NCBI GenBank assembly: GCA_963703665.1
Contig: CAVPFB010000008.1
Coordinates: 119,347 to 183,346 of the forward strand
Source: AP-15 sp963703665
GTDB taxonomy: Bacteria > Pseudomonadota > Alphaproteobacteria > ATCC43930 > CGMCC-115725
Direction: 5' to 3'
Length of the DNA: 64,000 bases
Shown: positions 46,464 to 55,535 of the stretch, one piece after another
Layout of the letters: each line of letters starts with the position of its first letter
Position numbering within the stretch: the first letter of the stretch is position 1
Position numbers and translations under genes: made by a program
Notes under the pieces: generated by a model
Databases searched by the model: none
Seen by the model: the letters and a program-made list of their open reading frames with translations, nothing else
What the model was told of the DNA's origin: nothing

Positions 46464-46688
46464 ATGAATGGCCTCTCGACCGCCGACCCCGGCAGCAACG
46501 CGACGTCGGAAGCGGTGCTGAGGGCGTTCGAGGCGGCGCGGGCCGAGGGCCGGCCTTCGGTCGAGTGCTATCGCGCCGGGGTTGCGGCATGGCGCCTCGC
46601 CCATCCGGAGCAAGCTCCCGAATACGCGGCCAAGCGCGCGGTCGCGGTGATCCTCTCGGCGCACGTGAATTTGCGGACCGAGGCATGA
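46464..46688 (+). CDS. Small hypothetical protein
   Basis: 74 residues from ATG 46464, which follows AAAGGGACAG. Helical: AVLRAFEAARAEGRPSVECY, AAWRLAHPEQAPEYAAKRAV. Longer in-frame extension back to 46,248 runs through the tRNA and is not real. Unknown family; the next gene is 43 bases downstream on the same strand, so it may belong to the murA transcript. Confidence 0.5.
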   Translation: MNGLSTADPGSNATSEAVLRAFEAARAEGRPSVECYRAGVAAWRLAHPEQAPEYAAKRAVAVILSAHVNLRTEA

Positions 46689-46731
46689 TGCGGAGCTTGA
46701 CAGCGGGGCGGCCGTCCCGCTGCTTTGGCGA

Positions 46732-46908
46732 ATGAGCAGGACTCTCGACTTCACCCCGAACAAACAGGCGGCACGGACCGCGCGCAACGAGCGCCTGGCC
46801 CGCGCCCTGCGCGACAATCTGCGCCGACGCAAGGATCAGTCGCGTGCGCGGGAAGATCGCGTCGCAGCACCGCCCGAGGCCTCTCCATCGAGCGACCCTC
46901 CCCGTTGA
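46732..46908 (+). CDS. Short basic protein upstream of murA
   Basis: 58 residues: MSRTLDFTPNKQAARTARNE, then RLARALRDNLRRRKDQSRAR and a short disordered tail. Very basic, helical. A similar short basic reading frame often precedes murA in alphaproteobacteria, which, with its codon use, supports it. No function known. Confidence 0.6.
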   Translation: MSRTLDFTPNKQAARTARNERLARALRDNLRRRKDQSRAREDRVAAPPEASPSSDPPR

Positions 46909-47038
46909 GCGACGCCTCCGGCTTGAGCCGCACCCCAGTCTCCAGTAAAATCAAGCGGCACGGCGGGACGACCGCCGGCTGACCCCCCGCTGCCGCTGTC
47001 AGGTCCGTCTGGCCGGCGCGGCACGCAGAGCCGAGGCG

Positions 47039-48322
47039 ATGGATAGGATCCGCATCAGGGGCGGCGTGCCGCTCGACGGGGTGATCGCGATCGGCGGCGC
47101 CAAAAACGCGGCCCTGCCGCTGATGGCGGCGAGCCTGCTGTCTGCGGAGACTCTGACCCTCGAAAACGTCCCCGACCTCGCCGATATCGCAACGATGGCG
47201 AATCTGCTGGTCCAGCACGGCACCGCCATCGCCATTGCTGAGCTGGGCGGCCTGGCTGGGCGCAGGCTCGATCTGGCGACTGCGCACATCACTTCGACGA
47301 CGGCTCCCTATGACCTCGTGCGCAGGATGCGGGCGTCGTTTCTGGTGCTCGGGCCGTTGCTGGCGCGCTGCGGCCGGGCGCGCGTGTCATTGCCCGGCGG
47401 CTGCGCTATCGGCACCCGGCCGATCGACCTGCACATCAAGGGTCTGCGCCAGCTCGGCGCCCAGATCGAATTGCGCGAGGGCTATGTCGACGCGCGCGCC
47501 CCCAAAGGGCTGCACGGCGCGGAGGTCGTGTTTCCCTCGGTGTCGGTCGGCGCCACCGAGAATCTGCTGATGGCGGCGGCATTGGCGCAGGGCGAGACGG
47601 TGCTGGTGAATGCCGCGCGCGAGCCCGAAATCGGCGATCTCGCCGCCTGCCTCCAGGCGATGGGGGCGCATATCGAGGGGATCGGCAGCGATTGTCTGCG
47701 GATCCTCGGGGTTGGCCGACTGCGCGGCGCCAGTCATCGCATCCTGCCTGACCGGATCGAAACCGGCACTTACATGATGGCGGCGGCGGCGACCGCCGGG
47801 GAGGTGCGGCTGACCGGCACCCGGCTCGACCTCGTCGCCGCCGTCGCCGAGGTTCTCGAGCGCGCCGGCGTTGCCGTATCCTCGACAACGGATGGGCTCA
47901 CGGTGCGACGGCGCGACGGCATCCTCGCCGGCGTCGACATCAGCACCGCACCCCATCCGGGGTTCCCGACGGATCTGCAGGCGCAGTTCATGGCCTTGAT
48001 GGCGATCGCGGAGGGCGGCTCGACCATCACCGAGACGATTTTCGAGAACCGTTTCATGCATGCCCCCGAGCTGGCGCGGATGGGGGCGGAAATTGCGGTC
48101 CAGGGTGCCATAGCGCAGGTGCGCGGCGTGAAGCGGCTGATGGGGGCGCCGGTGATGGCGACCGATCTGCGCGCTTCGGTCTCGCTGGTCGTGGCTGGCC
48201 TGGCGGCTGAGGGCGAGACCGTGATCAGCCGCGTCTACCACTTGGACCGCGGCTATGAACGGCTCGAGGAAAAGCTGGCGGCCTGCGGGGCGCGAATCGA
48301 GAGGCTGGGCGATGGCGCCTGA
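47039..48322 (+). CDS. murA: UDP-N-acetylglucosamine 1-carboxyvinyltransferase
   Basis: First committed enzyme of peptidoglycan synthesis, adding enolpyruvate to UDP-GlcNAc in the cytosol; fosfomycin target. 427 residues, standard length. Active-site residues visible: K22-N23 in GGAKNAALPL, the fosfomycin-reactive cysteine C122 in LPGGCAIGTRPIDLH, and the late motif FPTDLQAQFMALMA. ATG 47039 begins MDRIRIRGGVPLDGVIAIGG. Leads the conserved murA-DUF2948-hisG-hisD group and overlaps the next gene by 11 bases. Confidence 0.96.
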   Translation: MDRIRIRGGVPLDGVIAIGGAKNAALPLMAASLLSAETLTLENVPDLADIATMANLLVQHGTAIAIAELGGLAGRRLDLATAHITSTTAPYDLVRRMRASFLVLGPLLARCGRARVSLPGGCAIGTRPIDLHIKGLRQLGAQIELREGYVDARAPKGLHGAEVVFPSVSVGATENLLMAAALAQGETVLVNAAREPEIGDLAACLQAMGAHIEGIGSDCLRILGVGRLRGASHRILPDRIETGTYMMAAAATAGEVRLTGTRLDLVAAVAEVLERAGVAVSSTTDGLTVRRRDGILAGVDISTAPHPGFPTDLQAQFMALMAIAEGGSTITETIFENRFMHAPELARMGAEIAVQGAIAQVRGVKRLMGAPVMATDLRASVSLVVAGLAAEGETVISRVYHLDRGYERLEEKLAACGARIERLGDGA

Positions 48323-48785
48323 CGACGGCCCCGGCACGTTGAAATTGCGGGCCGAGGATGCCGACGATCTGGTGGTGCTGTCGGCTTGTCTGCAGGACGC
48401 ACTGGTTCCGGTTCGCGACCTCGCCTATGTCCCCGACCAGCAAATTTTCGTTTTTGTCGCGAACCGCTTCCGCTGGGAGGGTGGGATGCGCCCGGCGCCC
48501 GGCAAAGGCGAGCGTCAGCGGGTCCTGTGCGCGGTCTCCTTCGCCGCCGTCCTCGGCGTGTCCTATCGCGGCTTCCGCCGCACCGACGAAGACCGGATCC
48601 TGGCGCTGCTGGCGCTGCGGGCTGGACCGGCGAGATTGGAGCGCCCGGCGGTTCATCTCGAGTTCTCCGGCGGCGCCGCGATCCGGCTCGAGGTCGCCCG
48701 CATCCTGTGCCGTGCTAAAGATTTAGGCGAGCCCTGGCCGACCCCCTGGCATCCGCGCCATGACGACGCGGAGCAGGGGGGGTGA
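48312..48785 (+). CDS. DUF2948 family protein
   Basis: 157 residues from ATG 48312, inside the end of murA. Blocks LKLRAEDADDLVVLSACLQD, QIFVFVANRFRWEG and GVSYRGFRRTDEDRILALLA identify DUF2948, an alphaproteobacterial family always found between murA and hisG. C-terminal DLGEPWPTPWHPRHD is typical. Function unknown; co-translation with murA suggests an expression link. Confidence 0.88.
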   Translation: MAPDDGPGTLKLRAEDADDLVVLSACLQDALVPVRDLAYVPDQQIFVFVANRFRWEGGMRPAPGKGERQRVLCAVSFAAVLGVSYRGFRRTDEDRILALLALRAGPARLERPAVHLEFSGGAAIRLEVARILCRAKDLGEPWPTPWHPRHDDAEQGG

Positions 48786-48790
48786 AGGGC

Positions 48791-49570
48791 ATGGTCGAAG
48801 ACCGCCTGATCCTGGCGCTGCCCAATGGCCGGATTCTCGCCGAGGTGATGCCGTTGCTGCGCCGGATGGGGGTCGAGCCGGAGCCCGCCTTTGAGGACCC
48901 GGCGTCGCGTCGGCTGAGCTTTGCCACCAGCGATCCGCGCCTCGACCTGATCCGGGTGCGCAGCTTCGATGTCGCGACCTTCGTCGCCTTTGGCGCGGCC
49001 CAGCTCGGGGTGGCCGGCAATGATGTGCTGATGGAGTTCGATTATTCCGAGATCTACGCGCCGCTCGATCTCGAAGTCGGGCATTGCCGGATTGCGGTCG
49101 CGGCGACCGCCGACTGGGTGGCGCGCGAGGACAGGCGGCGGGCGAGCCATATCCGGGTGGCGACGAAATACCCCGAGGTCACTCGCCGCCATTTTGCGGC
49201 GCTCGGCGTGCAGGCGGAATGCATCAAGCTCAACGGCGCCATCGAGCTGGCGCCAAGGCTGGGTCTGTGCCAGCACATTGTCGACCTGGTTCAGACCGGC
49301 GCCACCCTGAAGGCGAACGGGCTCGTCGAGATCGAGCGCATTGCCGAGGTCAGCTCGCGGCTGATCGTCAACCGCCCGGCGCTGAAGACGCGCCCCGAGG
49401 AAGTCGGCGACTGGATCGAGCGCTTCCGCATCGTGGTCGGCGAAGCACCCTTTCCCGCAATACCTGAGAGGGAAGGGGCCCATCGCGGCGTCAACCGCCA
49501 GCCCGAGGGCTTGAGCCGCGGGGACGGGAAGGGTGAGGGTCGCCCCACGGCTGCGCCGGAGAAAAGCTGA
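48791..49570 (+). CDS. hisG: ATP phosphoribosyltransferase, short form
   Basis: First enzyme of histidine synthesis; the short form needs the HisZ regulatory subunit, not seen here. 259 residues from ATG 48791 (GTG 48782 is an alternative). MVEDRLILALPNGRILAEVM, QLGVAGNDVLMEFDYSEIYA and the PRPP loop DLVQTGATLKANGL are the key blocks. Normal members end shortly after GDWIERFR; here about 38 extra residues (IPEREGAHRGVNRQPEGLSR...) come from an intergenic-type repeat (see 49,448-49,548). The stop overlaps hisD by one base (TGATG). Confidence 0.92.
   Translation: MVEDRLILALPNGRILAEVMPLLRRMGVEPEPAFEDPASRRLSFATSDPRLDLIRVRSFDVATFVAFGAAQLGVAGNDVLMEFDYSEIYAPLDLEVGHCRIAVAATADWVAREDRRRASHIRVATKYPEVTRRHFAALGVQAECIKLNGAIELAPRLGLCQHIVDLVQTGATLKANGLVEIERIAEVSSRLIVNRPALKTRPEEVGDWIERFRIVVGEAPFPAIPEREGAHRGVNRQPEGLSRGDGKGEGRPTAAPEKS
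49448..49548. repeat. Dispersed repeat family B, copy 2, inside hisG
   Basis: CACCCTTTCCCGCAATACC, GAGAGGGAAGGGGCCCATCG, GCTTGAGCCGCGGGGACGGG and AAGGGTGAGGGT. It resembles the intergenic element at 40,301-40,392 and encodes most of the atypical HisG C-terminus. Confidence 0.55.
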
Positions 49571-50874
49571 TGCCGGCCAGGTTGTCGACCCGCGACGCCA
49601 ATTTTGCCGCGGCCTTCGCGCGGCTGGTCGACGCTAAGCGCGAAACCGCGGCCGATGTCGATGCCGCGGTCGCCGCGATCATCGCGGACGTCGCCGGCCG
49701 CGGCGATGCGGCGCTGATCGATTACACAAGCCGCTTCGACGGCATCGATCTCACACCCGCCGGCCTGCGGCTGTCGCGTCGAGAAATTAGGGAGACTGCG
49801 GCGGCGGCGTCGGCCGAGACATTGGCGGCGCTGCGGCTGGCGGCCGAGCGGATCGAGAGCTTTCACCGCCGCCAATTGCCGGCGGCGCTCGACTATGTCG
49901 ATGGGCTGGGGGTGCGGCTCGCCGCCCGCTGGCGCCCGGTGGCTGCAGCCGGGCTATACGTGCCGGGCGGCACCGCGGCCTATCCCTCATCGGTGCTGAT
50001 GAACGCAATTCCGGCGAAAGTCGCCGGCGTCGAGCGTCTGGTGATGACCGTGCCGACCCCAGGTGGGGTGCTGAACCCGCTGGTCCTCGCCGCTGCCGAG
50101 CTCGTCGGCATCGACGAAATCTACCGGGTCGGCGGCGCGCAGGCGGTGGCCGCGCTGGCCTGGGGCACGGCGACGATCCGTCCGGTCGACAAGATCGTCG
50201 GGCCGGGCAACGCCTATGTCGCGGCGGCGAAGCGACAAGTGTTCGGCCGGGTCGGCATCGACATGATCGCCGGGCCGTCGGAGATCCTGGTCGTCGCCGA
50301 TGCCAAGAATGACCCCGAATGGATCGCCGCCGATCTGTTGTCGCAGGCCGAGCACGATGGTGCCGCACAGGCCATCCTGATCACCGACGACAGCGATTTC
50401 GCGGTGGCGGTGGAGGCCGCGCTCGGGCGGCGTCTGGTGCTGCTGCCGCGGGCGGAAATCGCGCGCGCGAGCTGGAGGGAGAATGGCGCGATCGTGCTCG
50501 TCGCCGATTGGAGCGAGGCGCCGGCGCTGATCGATCGCCTCGCCCCGGAGCACCTCGAGCTGGCGATCGACGATGCCGATCGGGTGGCGGATCGGGTGCG
50601 TCACGCCGGCGCGATTTTTCTTGGCCGCTGGACCCCCGAGGCGATCGGCGATTACGTCGCCGGACCAAATCACGTGCTGCCGACCGCGCGCAGCGCGCGG
50701 TTTGCCTCGGGCTTGGGCGTGCTCGATTTTCTGAAGCGAACTTCGCTCGTCCGCTGCGACCCGGCGAGCCTCGCGGCACTCGCCCCTGCAGCGATCCGTC
50801 TGGCCGAGGCCGAAGGGCTCGAGGCCCACGCGCTGTCTTTGGCAATCCGGCTCGACCGGCAGCACGAGGCGTGA
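49570..50874 (+). CDS. hisD: Histidinol dehydrogenase
   Basis: Catalyses the last two NAD-dependent oxidations from histidinol to histidine; zinc enzyme. 434 residues, usual length. Landmarks: YVPGGTAAYPSSVLMNAIPA, RVGGAQAVAALAWGT, KIVGPGNAYVAAAKRQVFG, DMIAGPSEILVVAD, LLSQAEHDGAAQAILIT and APEHLELAIDD. GPNHVLPTARSARFASGL is the late conserved block. Translationally coupled to hisG. Confidence 0.95.
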   Translation: MPARLSTRDANFAAAFARLVDAKRETAADVDAAVAAIIADVAGRGDAALIDYTSRFDGIDLTPAGLRLSRREIRETAAAASAETLAALRLAAERIESFHRRQLPAALDYVDGLGVRLAARWRPVAAAGLYVPGGTAAYPSSVLMNAIPAKVAGVERLVMTVPTPGGVLNPLVLAAAELVGIDEIYRVGGAQAVAALAWGTATIRPVDKIVGPGNAYVAAAKRQVFGRVGIDMIAGPSEILVVADAKNDPEWIAADLLSQAEHDGAAQAILITDDSDFAVAVEAALGRRLVLLPRAEIARASWRENGAIVLVADWSEAPALIDRLAPEHLELAIDDADRVADRVRHAGAIFLGRWTPEAIGDYVAGPNHVLPTARSARFASGLGVLDFLKRTSLVRCDPASLAALAPAAIRLAEAEGLEAHALSLAIRLDRQHEA

Positions 50875-50885
50875 AGCGAACGACC

Positions 50886-51383
50886 ATGGATCATCGGCCG
50901 AAGGGAGAAACCGAGACCGGCCGCCGCATTGTCCGCATCACGCTCGACGAGCATACGGTCGTGCGCCGCAGCGCCGATATCGAGCACGAGCGGGCGACGG
51001 CGATCGCCGATCTGTTGGAACAGAATGCGTTCGCCCCGGTCTCCGGGCGCAACGGGCCGTTCGATCTGCACCTGGCGATCGAAGAGAACCGGCTGAACCT
51101 CGACATTCGCTCGCAGTCTGACGGGTCGGGCGAAACCATCGTTCTGCCGCTCGCCCCGTTCCGCGGCATTGTCAAAGATTATTTCATGGTCTGCGAGAGC
51201 TATTACGAGGCGGTCCGCGCGTCCCGGCTGGCGCAGGTGGAGGCGATCGACATGGGGCGGCGATCGTTGCACGACGAGGGCTCGGCGCTCTTGATGGAAC
51301 GGCTCGCCGACAAGGTCGCGATCGACCACGCGACCGCGCGGCGCCTGTTCACCCTTATCTGCGTGCTGCATCTGCGCGGGTGA
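50886..51383 (+). CDS. UPF0262 family protein
   Basis: 165 residues from ATG 50886; a GTG at 50871 overlapping the hisD stop is also possible. GRRIVRITLDEHTVVRRSAD, NGPFDLHLAIEENRLNLDIR and FRGIVKDYFMVCESYYEAVR identify UPF0262, an alphaproteobacterial family found after hisD. Function unknown. The stop overlaps maf by GTGA. Confidence 0.9.
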   Translation: MDHRPKGETETGRRIVRITLDEHTVVRRSADIEHERATAIADLLEQNAFAPVSGRNGPFDLHLAIEENRLNLDIRSQSDGSGETIVLPLAPFRGIVKDYFMVCESYYEAVRASRLAQVEAIDMGRRSLHDEGSALLMERLADKVAIDHATARRLFTLICVLHLRG

Positions 51384-51991
51384 GGGCCGAGCCCGTGACG
51401 GCGCCTCCGCTGGTGTTGGCCTCGGCCTCGCCGCGCCGGCTCGAATTGCTGCGGCAGATCGGGATCGTGCCCGACCGGGTCGATCCGGCGGCGATCGACG
51501 AGGGTCTGCACCGCGACGAGGAGCCGGCCGCGCATGCGCTGCGGCTCGCCGAGGAGAAGCTGCGGGCGGTGATGCCGCGCCATCCCGACGCCTACATTCT
51601 CGCCGCCGATACCGTCGTCGCCTGCGGCCGGCGGATCCTGCCGAAGCCGGCGGACGAGGCCGCCGCGCGGCGCTGTCTCGAACTATTGTCCGGGCGGCGC
51701 CACCGCGTCCATTCCGGCATCGCGCTGTCGAGCCCCGACGGACGATTGGCGTTGCGCCGGGTCGCGAGCCAAGTCGGGTTCAAGCGGCTGAGTGCGGACG
51801 AGGTCGCCGCCTATCTGGCGAGCGGTGAATGGCGAGGCAAGGCCGGCGGCTACGCGATACAGGGACGCGCCGCGGCGATGATCCGGTTCGTCTCCGGCTC
51901 CTATTCGAATGTCGTCGGCCTGCCCTTGTTCGAGACCGCGCAGCTGCTCGCCGGCCGCGGCTATCGCGCGCGATGCGCCGCGAGCTCGTAA
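51380..51991 (+). CDS. maf: Maf family nucleotide pyrophosphatase
   Basis: House-cleaning pyrophosphatase for non-canonical nucleotides. 203 residues from GTG 51380. Motifs PLVLASASPRRLELLRQIGI, ILAADTVVACGRRILPKPAD, LLSGRRHRVHSGIAL, and GEWRGKAGGYAIQGRAA ending in FVSGSYSNVVGLPLFET are diagnostic. The catalytic aspartate is in AADTVV. Overlaps both neighbours, so it sits inside one translationally coupled block. Confidence 0.94.
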   Translation: MRAEPVTAPPLVLASASPRRLELLRQIGIVPDRVDPAAIDEGLHRDEEPAAHALRLAEEKLRAVMPRHPDAYILAADTVVACGRRILPKPADEAAARRCLELLSGRRHRVHSGIALSSPDGRLALRRVASQVGFKRLSADEVAAYLASGEWRGKAGGYAIQGRAAAMIRFVSGSYSNVVGLPLFETAQLLAGRGYRARCAASS

Positions 51992-53337
51992 TCGCCGCCG
52001 GCCCCGGCGAATGGCGCGCGGCGCTCACCGAAGACGGTGCTGCCGTCGAGCTGCGGATCGAGCGCGGCGACGGCGGCGAGGCCGGCAGCATCCATCTCGG
52101 CCGGGTGCTGCGCCTGCTGCCGGCGCTCGGCGCGGCGCTGGTCGACATCGGTGGCGACCGGCCGGCGTTTTTGCCGCACAGCGAAATTCTGCCGCGCGGC
52201 CGCCGGCTTGACGAGGGCGAGCGGTGCGTCGTGCAAGTGCGCCGCGAAGCGCAGGGCGGCAAAGCGCCGGGGCTGACGACGGCCGTCGCCCTGCGCGGCC
52301 GATTTGTCGAACTGGTGGCCGGCCGGCCCGGGATCATGGGGGATGGCGCGCTGTCGGCGCACGACCGTGTGCATCTGCTCGGAACCATCGCGGGTGAGAG
52401 GCCGGTCCAGGGCACGATCGGGCTCCGTTTGCTGCAATCCGCGCGGATCGAGACACTTGCCGACGAGGCGGCAGCGCTCGCAGATTTCTGGCCGGAATTA
52501 TGCGAGCGTGCCAGGCGCCTCGACCCGCCGTCGCGTCTTCATCCGCCCGCGAGCTTTGCCGCCGCCCTCGCCGGCGCGCTGCCGGCCCCGGACCGAATCT
52601 TCGTCGACGAGCCGGCGGCGATGCCGGAAATCCGCGCGGCCTTTGCCGATGCCGAGGTCGCTCATCGGCCGGAAAGCCGATGGCCGGTCGACCTCGACGC
52701 GCTGTTCGACGAGGCCTTGTCGCCGACCCTGGCGCTCGCCGGCGTGGGCTCGGTTCACATCGAGGCGACGCGGGCCGCAACCTTGATCGACGTTGACAGC
52801 GGGTCCCCCGAAACCGGCTCGCCCGAGCAATCGGCATTGGCGGTCAATCTCGCCGCCGCCCGGCTGATTGCCCAGCAGATCCGCCTGCGCAGCCTCGGCG
52901 GTGGGATCGTCGTCGACTTTGTCGGCCTCGACGACCGGCGGGCGCGCGAGCGGGTGCGCGCCGCCTTCGCCCGGGCGCTCATGGCCGATCCGGCAAAGCC
53001 GCAGCTCCTCGGCTGGACCCGGCTCGGCCATCTCGAGCTGGTGCGCCCGCGCCGCACCCGCCCGCTCGCCGAGGCCCTGCTCGAACTGGCTGCGGGCGGC
53101 CCGCTGGTCAGGACCGCCGTCACCGTGGCGCTCGAAGCCCTGCGCGCGCTGCGCCGTGAAGCGAGGGCGCAGCCGGGGCGGCGCTGGCGGCTGGTCGTCG
53201 CACCCGAAGTCGCGGCGGCGCTGGCCGGCGGGGCTGCGGCGGCGAGGTGCCATCTCGAACAGCGGCTCGGGCGTGAGATCGCGGTCGCGGCCGATCCGCG
53301 CCTCGACCGCGCAGGTTTTCAAATCGCCCAGCCGTGA
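51973..53337 (+). CDS. rng: Ribonuclease E/G family protein (short form)
   Basis: Single-strand endoribonuclease for RNA processing. 454 residues from ATG 51973, overlapping maf by 19 bases. S1-like N-part: GSIHLGRVLRLLPALGAALV, DRPAFLPHSEI, LTTAVALRGRFVELVAGRPG. Catalytic DNase-I-like part: TLIDVDSGSPE and LRSLGGGIVVDFVGLDD, with the two metal-binding aspartates. The sequence is more divergent than E. coli RNase G (shortened S1 insert, no CPxC zinc link seen), as usual in the alphaproteobacterial maf-rng-yacG group. Confidence 0.88.
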   Translation: MRRELVIAAGPGEWRAALTEDGAAVELRIERGDGGEAGSIHLGRVLRLLPALGAALVDIGGDRPAFLPHSEILPRGRRLDEGERCVVQVRREAQGGKAPGLTTAVALRGRFVELVAGRPGIMGDGALSAHDRVHLLGTIAGERPVQGTIGLRLLQSARIETLADEAAALADFWPELCERARRLDPPSRLHPPASFAAALAGALPAPDRIFVDEPAAMPEIRAAFADAEVAHRPESRWPVDLDALFDEALSPTLALAGVGSVHIEATRAATLIDVDSGSPETGSPEQSALAVNLAAARLIAQQIRLRSLGGGIVVDFVGLDDRRARERVRAAFARALMADPAKPQLLGWTRLGHLELVRPRRTRPLAEALLELAAGGPLVRTAVTVALEALRALRREARAQPGRRWRLVVAPEVAAALAGGAAAARCHLEQRLGREIAVAADPRLDRAGFQIAQP

Positions 53338-53353
53338 CCATATCGGCGTTGCC

Positions 53354-53551
53354 ATGCCTGACGATCTGCCGACTGGCGATTCGCCGATTCCGCGGCCCCG
53401 GCGGTGCCCGATCTGCGGCAAGCCGGCGAGCTTGGCGCACCGTCCGTTCTGTTCGGCGCGCTGCGCCCAGATCGATCTCGGCCGCTGGCTCAAAGGCAAT
53501 TACCGCATCCCAACCGACGAGCCCGCCGACGACAGCGACGAGGAGCACTGA
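53354..53551 (+). CDS. yacG: DNA gyrase inhibitor YacG
   Basis: 65 residues. A zinc knuckle C-x2-C-x15-C-x3-C (RCPICGKPAS ... RPFCSARCAQIDLGRW) and an acidic tail (PADDSDEEH), exactly as in YacG, which binds GyrB. Follows rng by 16 bases and closes the block. Confidence 0.93.
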   Translation: MPDDLPTGDSPIPRPRRCPICGKPASLAHRPFCSARCAQIDLGRWLKGNYRIPTDEPADDSDEEH

Positions 53552-53623
53552 GCGCGGACAGGACCGCGATTGACCCGCCCGGCGCCAAACGCGAGCATTG
53601 CTCCGCATCAGCGCTGGGGGCCA

Positions 53624-54253
53624 ATGACCGCGTCGCCGCGACCGAAGCATTACCGGGTCATCTATGCCGACCCGCCCTGGACCTTCTCGACCTATTCGCG
53701 CAAGGGCAAGGGGCGCAGCGCCGAAGCCTATTACGACTGCATGTCGCTCGCCGACATCAAGGCGCTGCCGGTGGCCAATTGGGCGGCCGATGATTGCGTG
53801 CTGCTGTTGTGGATCACCGACCCACTGCTGCAGACCGCTTTCGAGGTGATCCGCGCCTGGGGATTTACCTATAAGACCGTCGGCTTCTATTGGGCCAAGC
53901 TCAACAAATCGGCTGAGCCGACGGCTTACCGCGATGCCTCCTTTTTCACCGGGCTGGGCTTCTGGACGCGGGCCAACCCGGAGCTGTGCCTGCTGGCGAC
54001 GCGCGGTCATCCGCATCGCCGCCGCGCCGATGTGCGCAAGCTGATCGTCTCGCCCCGCCGCGAACACAGCCGCAAGCCCGACCAAGCCTATCAGCGCATC
54101 GAAGCGCTGTGCGAGGGACCTTATCTGGAGCTGTTTGCGCGCGCCTCGCGACCCGGTTGGGACCGGTGGGGTGCAGAATCCGAATTGGGCCGATCGGGGC
54201 CGCGGCGATGGCGCGCCGACAGCTACCCCGACGCGTCCGAAGCCGCGGATTAG
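53624..54253 (+). CDS. MT-A70 family adenine methyltransferase
   Basis: 209 residues from ATG 53624 (TTG 53570 would add 18). Catalytic DPPW in YRVIYADPPWTFSTYSRKGK, then LLLWITDPLLQTAFEVIRAW and GFYWAKLNKS, FWTRANPELCLLATRG, VRKLIVSPRREHSRKPDQAY and LELFARASRPGWDRWGAE. This is the m6A DNA/RNA methyltransferase fold often found in phages and as orphan chromosomal genes. No restriction endonuclease or phage gene is near. Target site unknown. Confidence 0.88.
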   Translation: MTASPRPKHYRVIYADPPWTFSTYSRKGKGRSAEAYYDCMSLADIKALPVANWAADDCVLLLWITDPLLQTAFEVIRAWGFTYKTVGFYWAKLNKSAEPTAYRDASFFTGLGFWTRANPELCLLATRGHPHRRRADVRKLIVSPRREHSRKPDQAYQRIEALCEGPYLELFARASRPGWDRWGAESELGRSGPRRWRADSYPDASEAAD

Positions 54254-55434
54254 CTATCCCGCCACCGCCCGAACGAAGCGCTCCACCTCGGACTCGTCGT
54301 TGTAGTAGTGCACGCTGGCGCGGACGAGCGCGTCCAATCCGCGCGCGGGCAGATCGAGCGCGGGCGCGCGCGGCGAGCGGGACACGTGGACGTTGATGTT
54401 CATGGCGGAGAGCCGGTCGCGCGTCTGTGCCCGGCGCTTCGCCGTCCTTGAGAAAGGTGACGATCCCGCACTGCTCCACGCCGAGATCGTGCACGCTGAC
54501 GCCGGGTTGCTTCGCGAGCTCCCGCCGCAGCAGCGCACCGAGCGCTTTGACCCGTGCTTCGATCGCGTCGACGCCCACCCGCATCGCGTAACGGGCGGCG
54601 ACGCGCGAGGCCGATCTGGCCGGCGACGAATCGCTCCCAGTTTTCGAACCGGCGCGCGTCGTCACGGACGACGTAGGTGTCGGCGTCGACCCAGGAGGCG
54701 GCCTCGAGATCGATGAAGGGCGGTTCGAGCATCCCGATGGTGTCGCGCCGCACGTAGAGGAAACCGGTGCCGCGCGGCCCGCGCAGATACTTGCGGCCCG
54801 GGGCCGAGAGCATGTGGCAGCCGATCTGCCGCACATCGACCGCGAGCTGGCCGACCGACTGGCAGGCATCGAGCAGATAGAGGATGCCGTGGCGCGCGGC
54901 GATGCGGCCGATTTCGGCCGCCGGATTGACGAGCCCGCCTTGCGTCGGCACGTGCGTGATCGCGATCAGCTTGGTGCGCGGACCGATCGCGCGCTCGAGT
55001 GACTTGAGGTCGACCTGCCCGGATGCGTCGTCGTCGACCACGTCGATCTCGATTCCGACGCGCGCCTTGATCTGCAGGAAGGCGAGATAGTTCGAAAAAT
55101 ACTCGGCCCGCGCGGTGACGATGCGGTCGCCCGCCCGGAACGGAACCGCGTAGAACGCCATGTCCCAGGCGCGCGTGGCGCTTTCGACGAACGCGATCTC
55201 GTGACGGTGCGCGCCGATCAAGGTGGCGAGGGCGTCATAGACATCGGCGATGCGACCCTCTGCTTCGGCTGCGGCCTCGTAGCCGCCAATAGCGGCCTCG
55301 CGCGCCAGGTGCCTCGTTACCGCCTCGAAGACCGGACGCGGCGGCAAGGCCGCGCCGGCGTTGTTGAAGTGCAGAACGTTGGCCACGCCGGGTGTATCCG
55401 ATCTCAGCAACGGCACGTCGAGCGCAGCGTTCAT
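54254..55434 (-). CDS. Class V aminotransferase-like PLP enzyme (isopenicillin-N-epimerase-like), two frameshifts
   Basis: ATG 55434 follows GGGAGGCCGAC and gives MNAALDVPLLRSDTPG, then LHFNNAGAALPPRPVFEAVT. Fold-type I features: FVESATRAWDMAFYAVPFRA, THVPTQGGLVNPAAEIG, LLDACQSVGQLAVDVRQIGC and the Schiff-base lysine region SAPGRKYLRGPRGTGFLYVR. The first frame fails near 54,625; a second frame carries AARYAMRVGVDAIEARVKAL and EQCGIVTFLKDGEAP; a third after about 54,430 has MNINVHVSRSPRAPALDLPA to ERFVRAVAG. Corrected length about 393 residues, normal for the family. Substrate unknown. Confidence 0.8.
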
Positions 55435-55535
55435 GTCGGCCTCCCGCACCCGCGCCCTGCGCCCTACGCCGAGGGCGACCCGCCCCCGCAGCCGGACGCC
55501 GGCGGGCGAGACAATGCTCGCCCGCCGGCCCGCGC

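Noticed and set aside
53624..54253. MT-A70 gene as a sign of a prophage
   Set aside because: No integrase, structural or lysis gene and no attachment site nearby.
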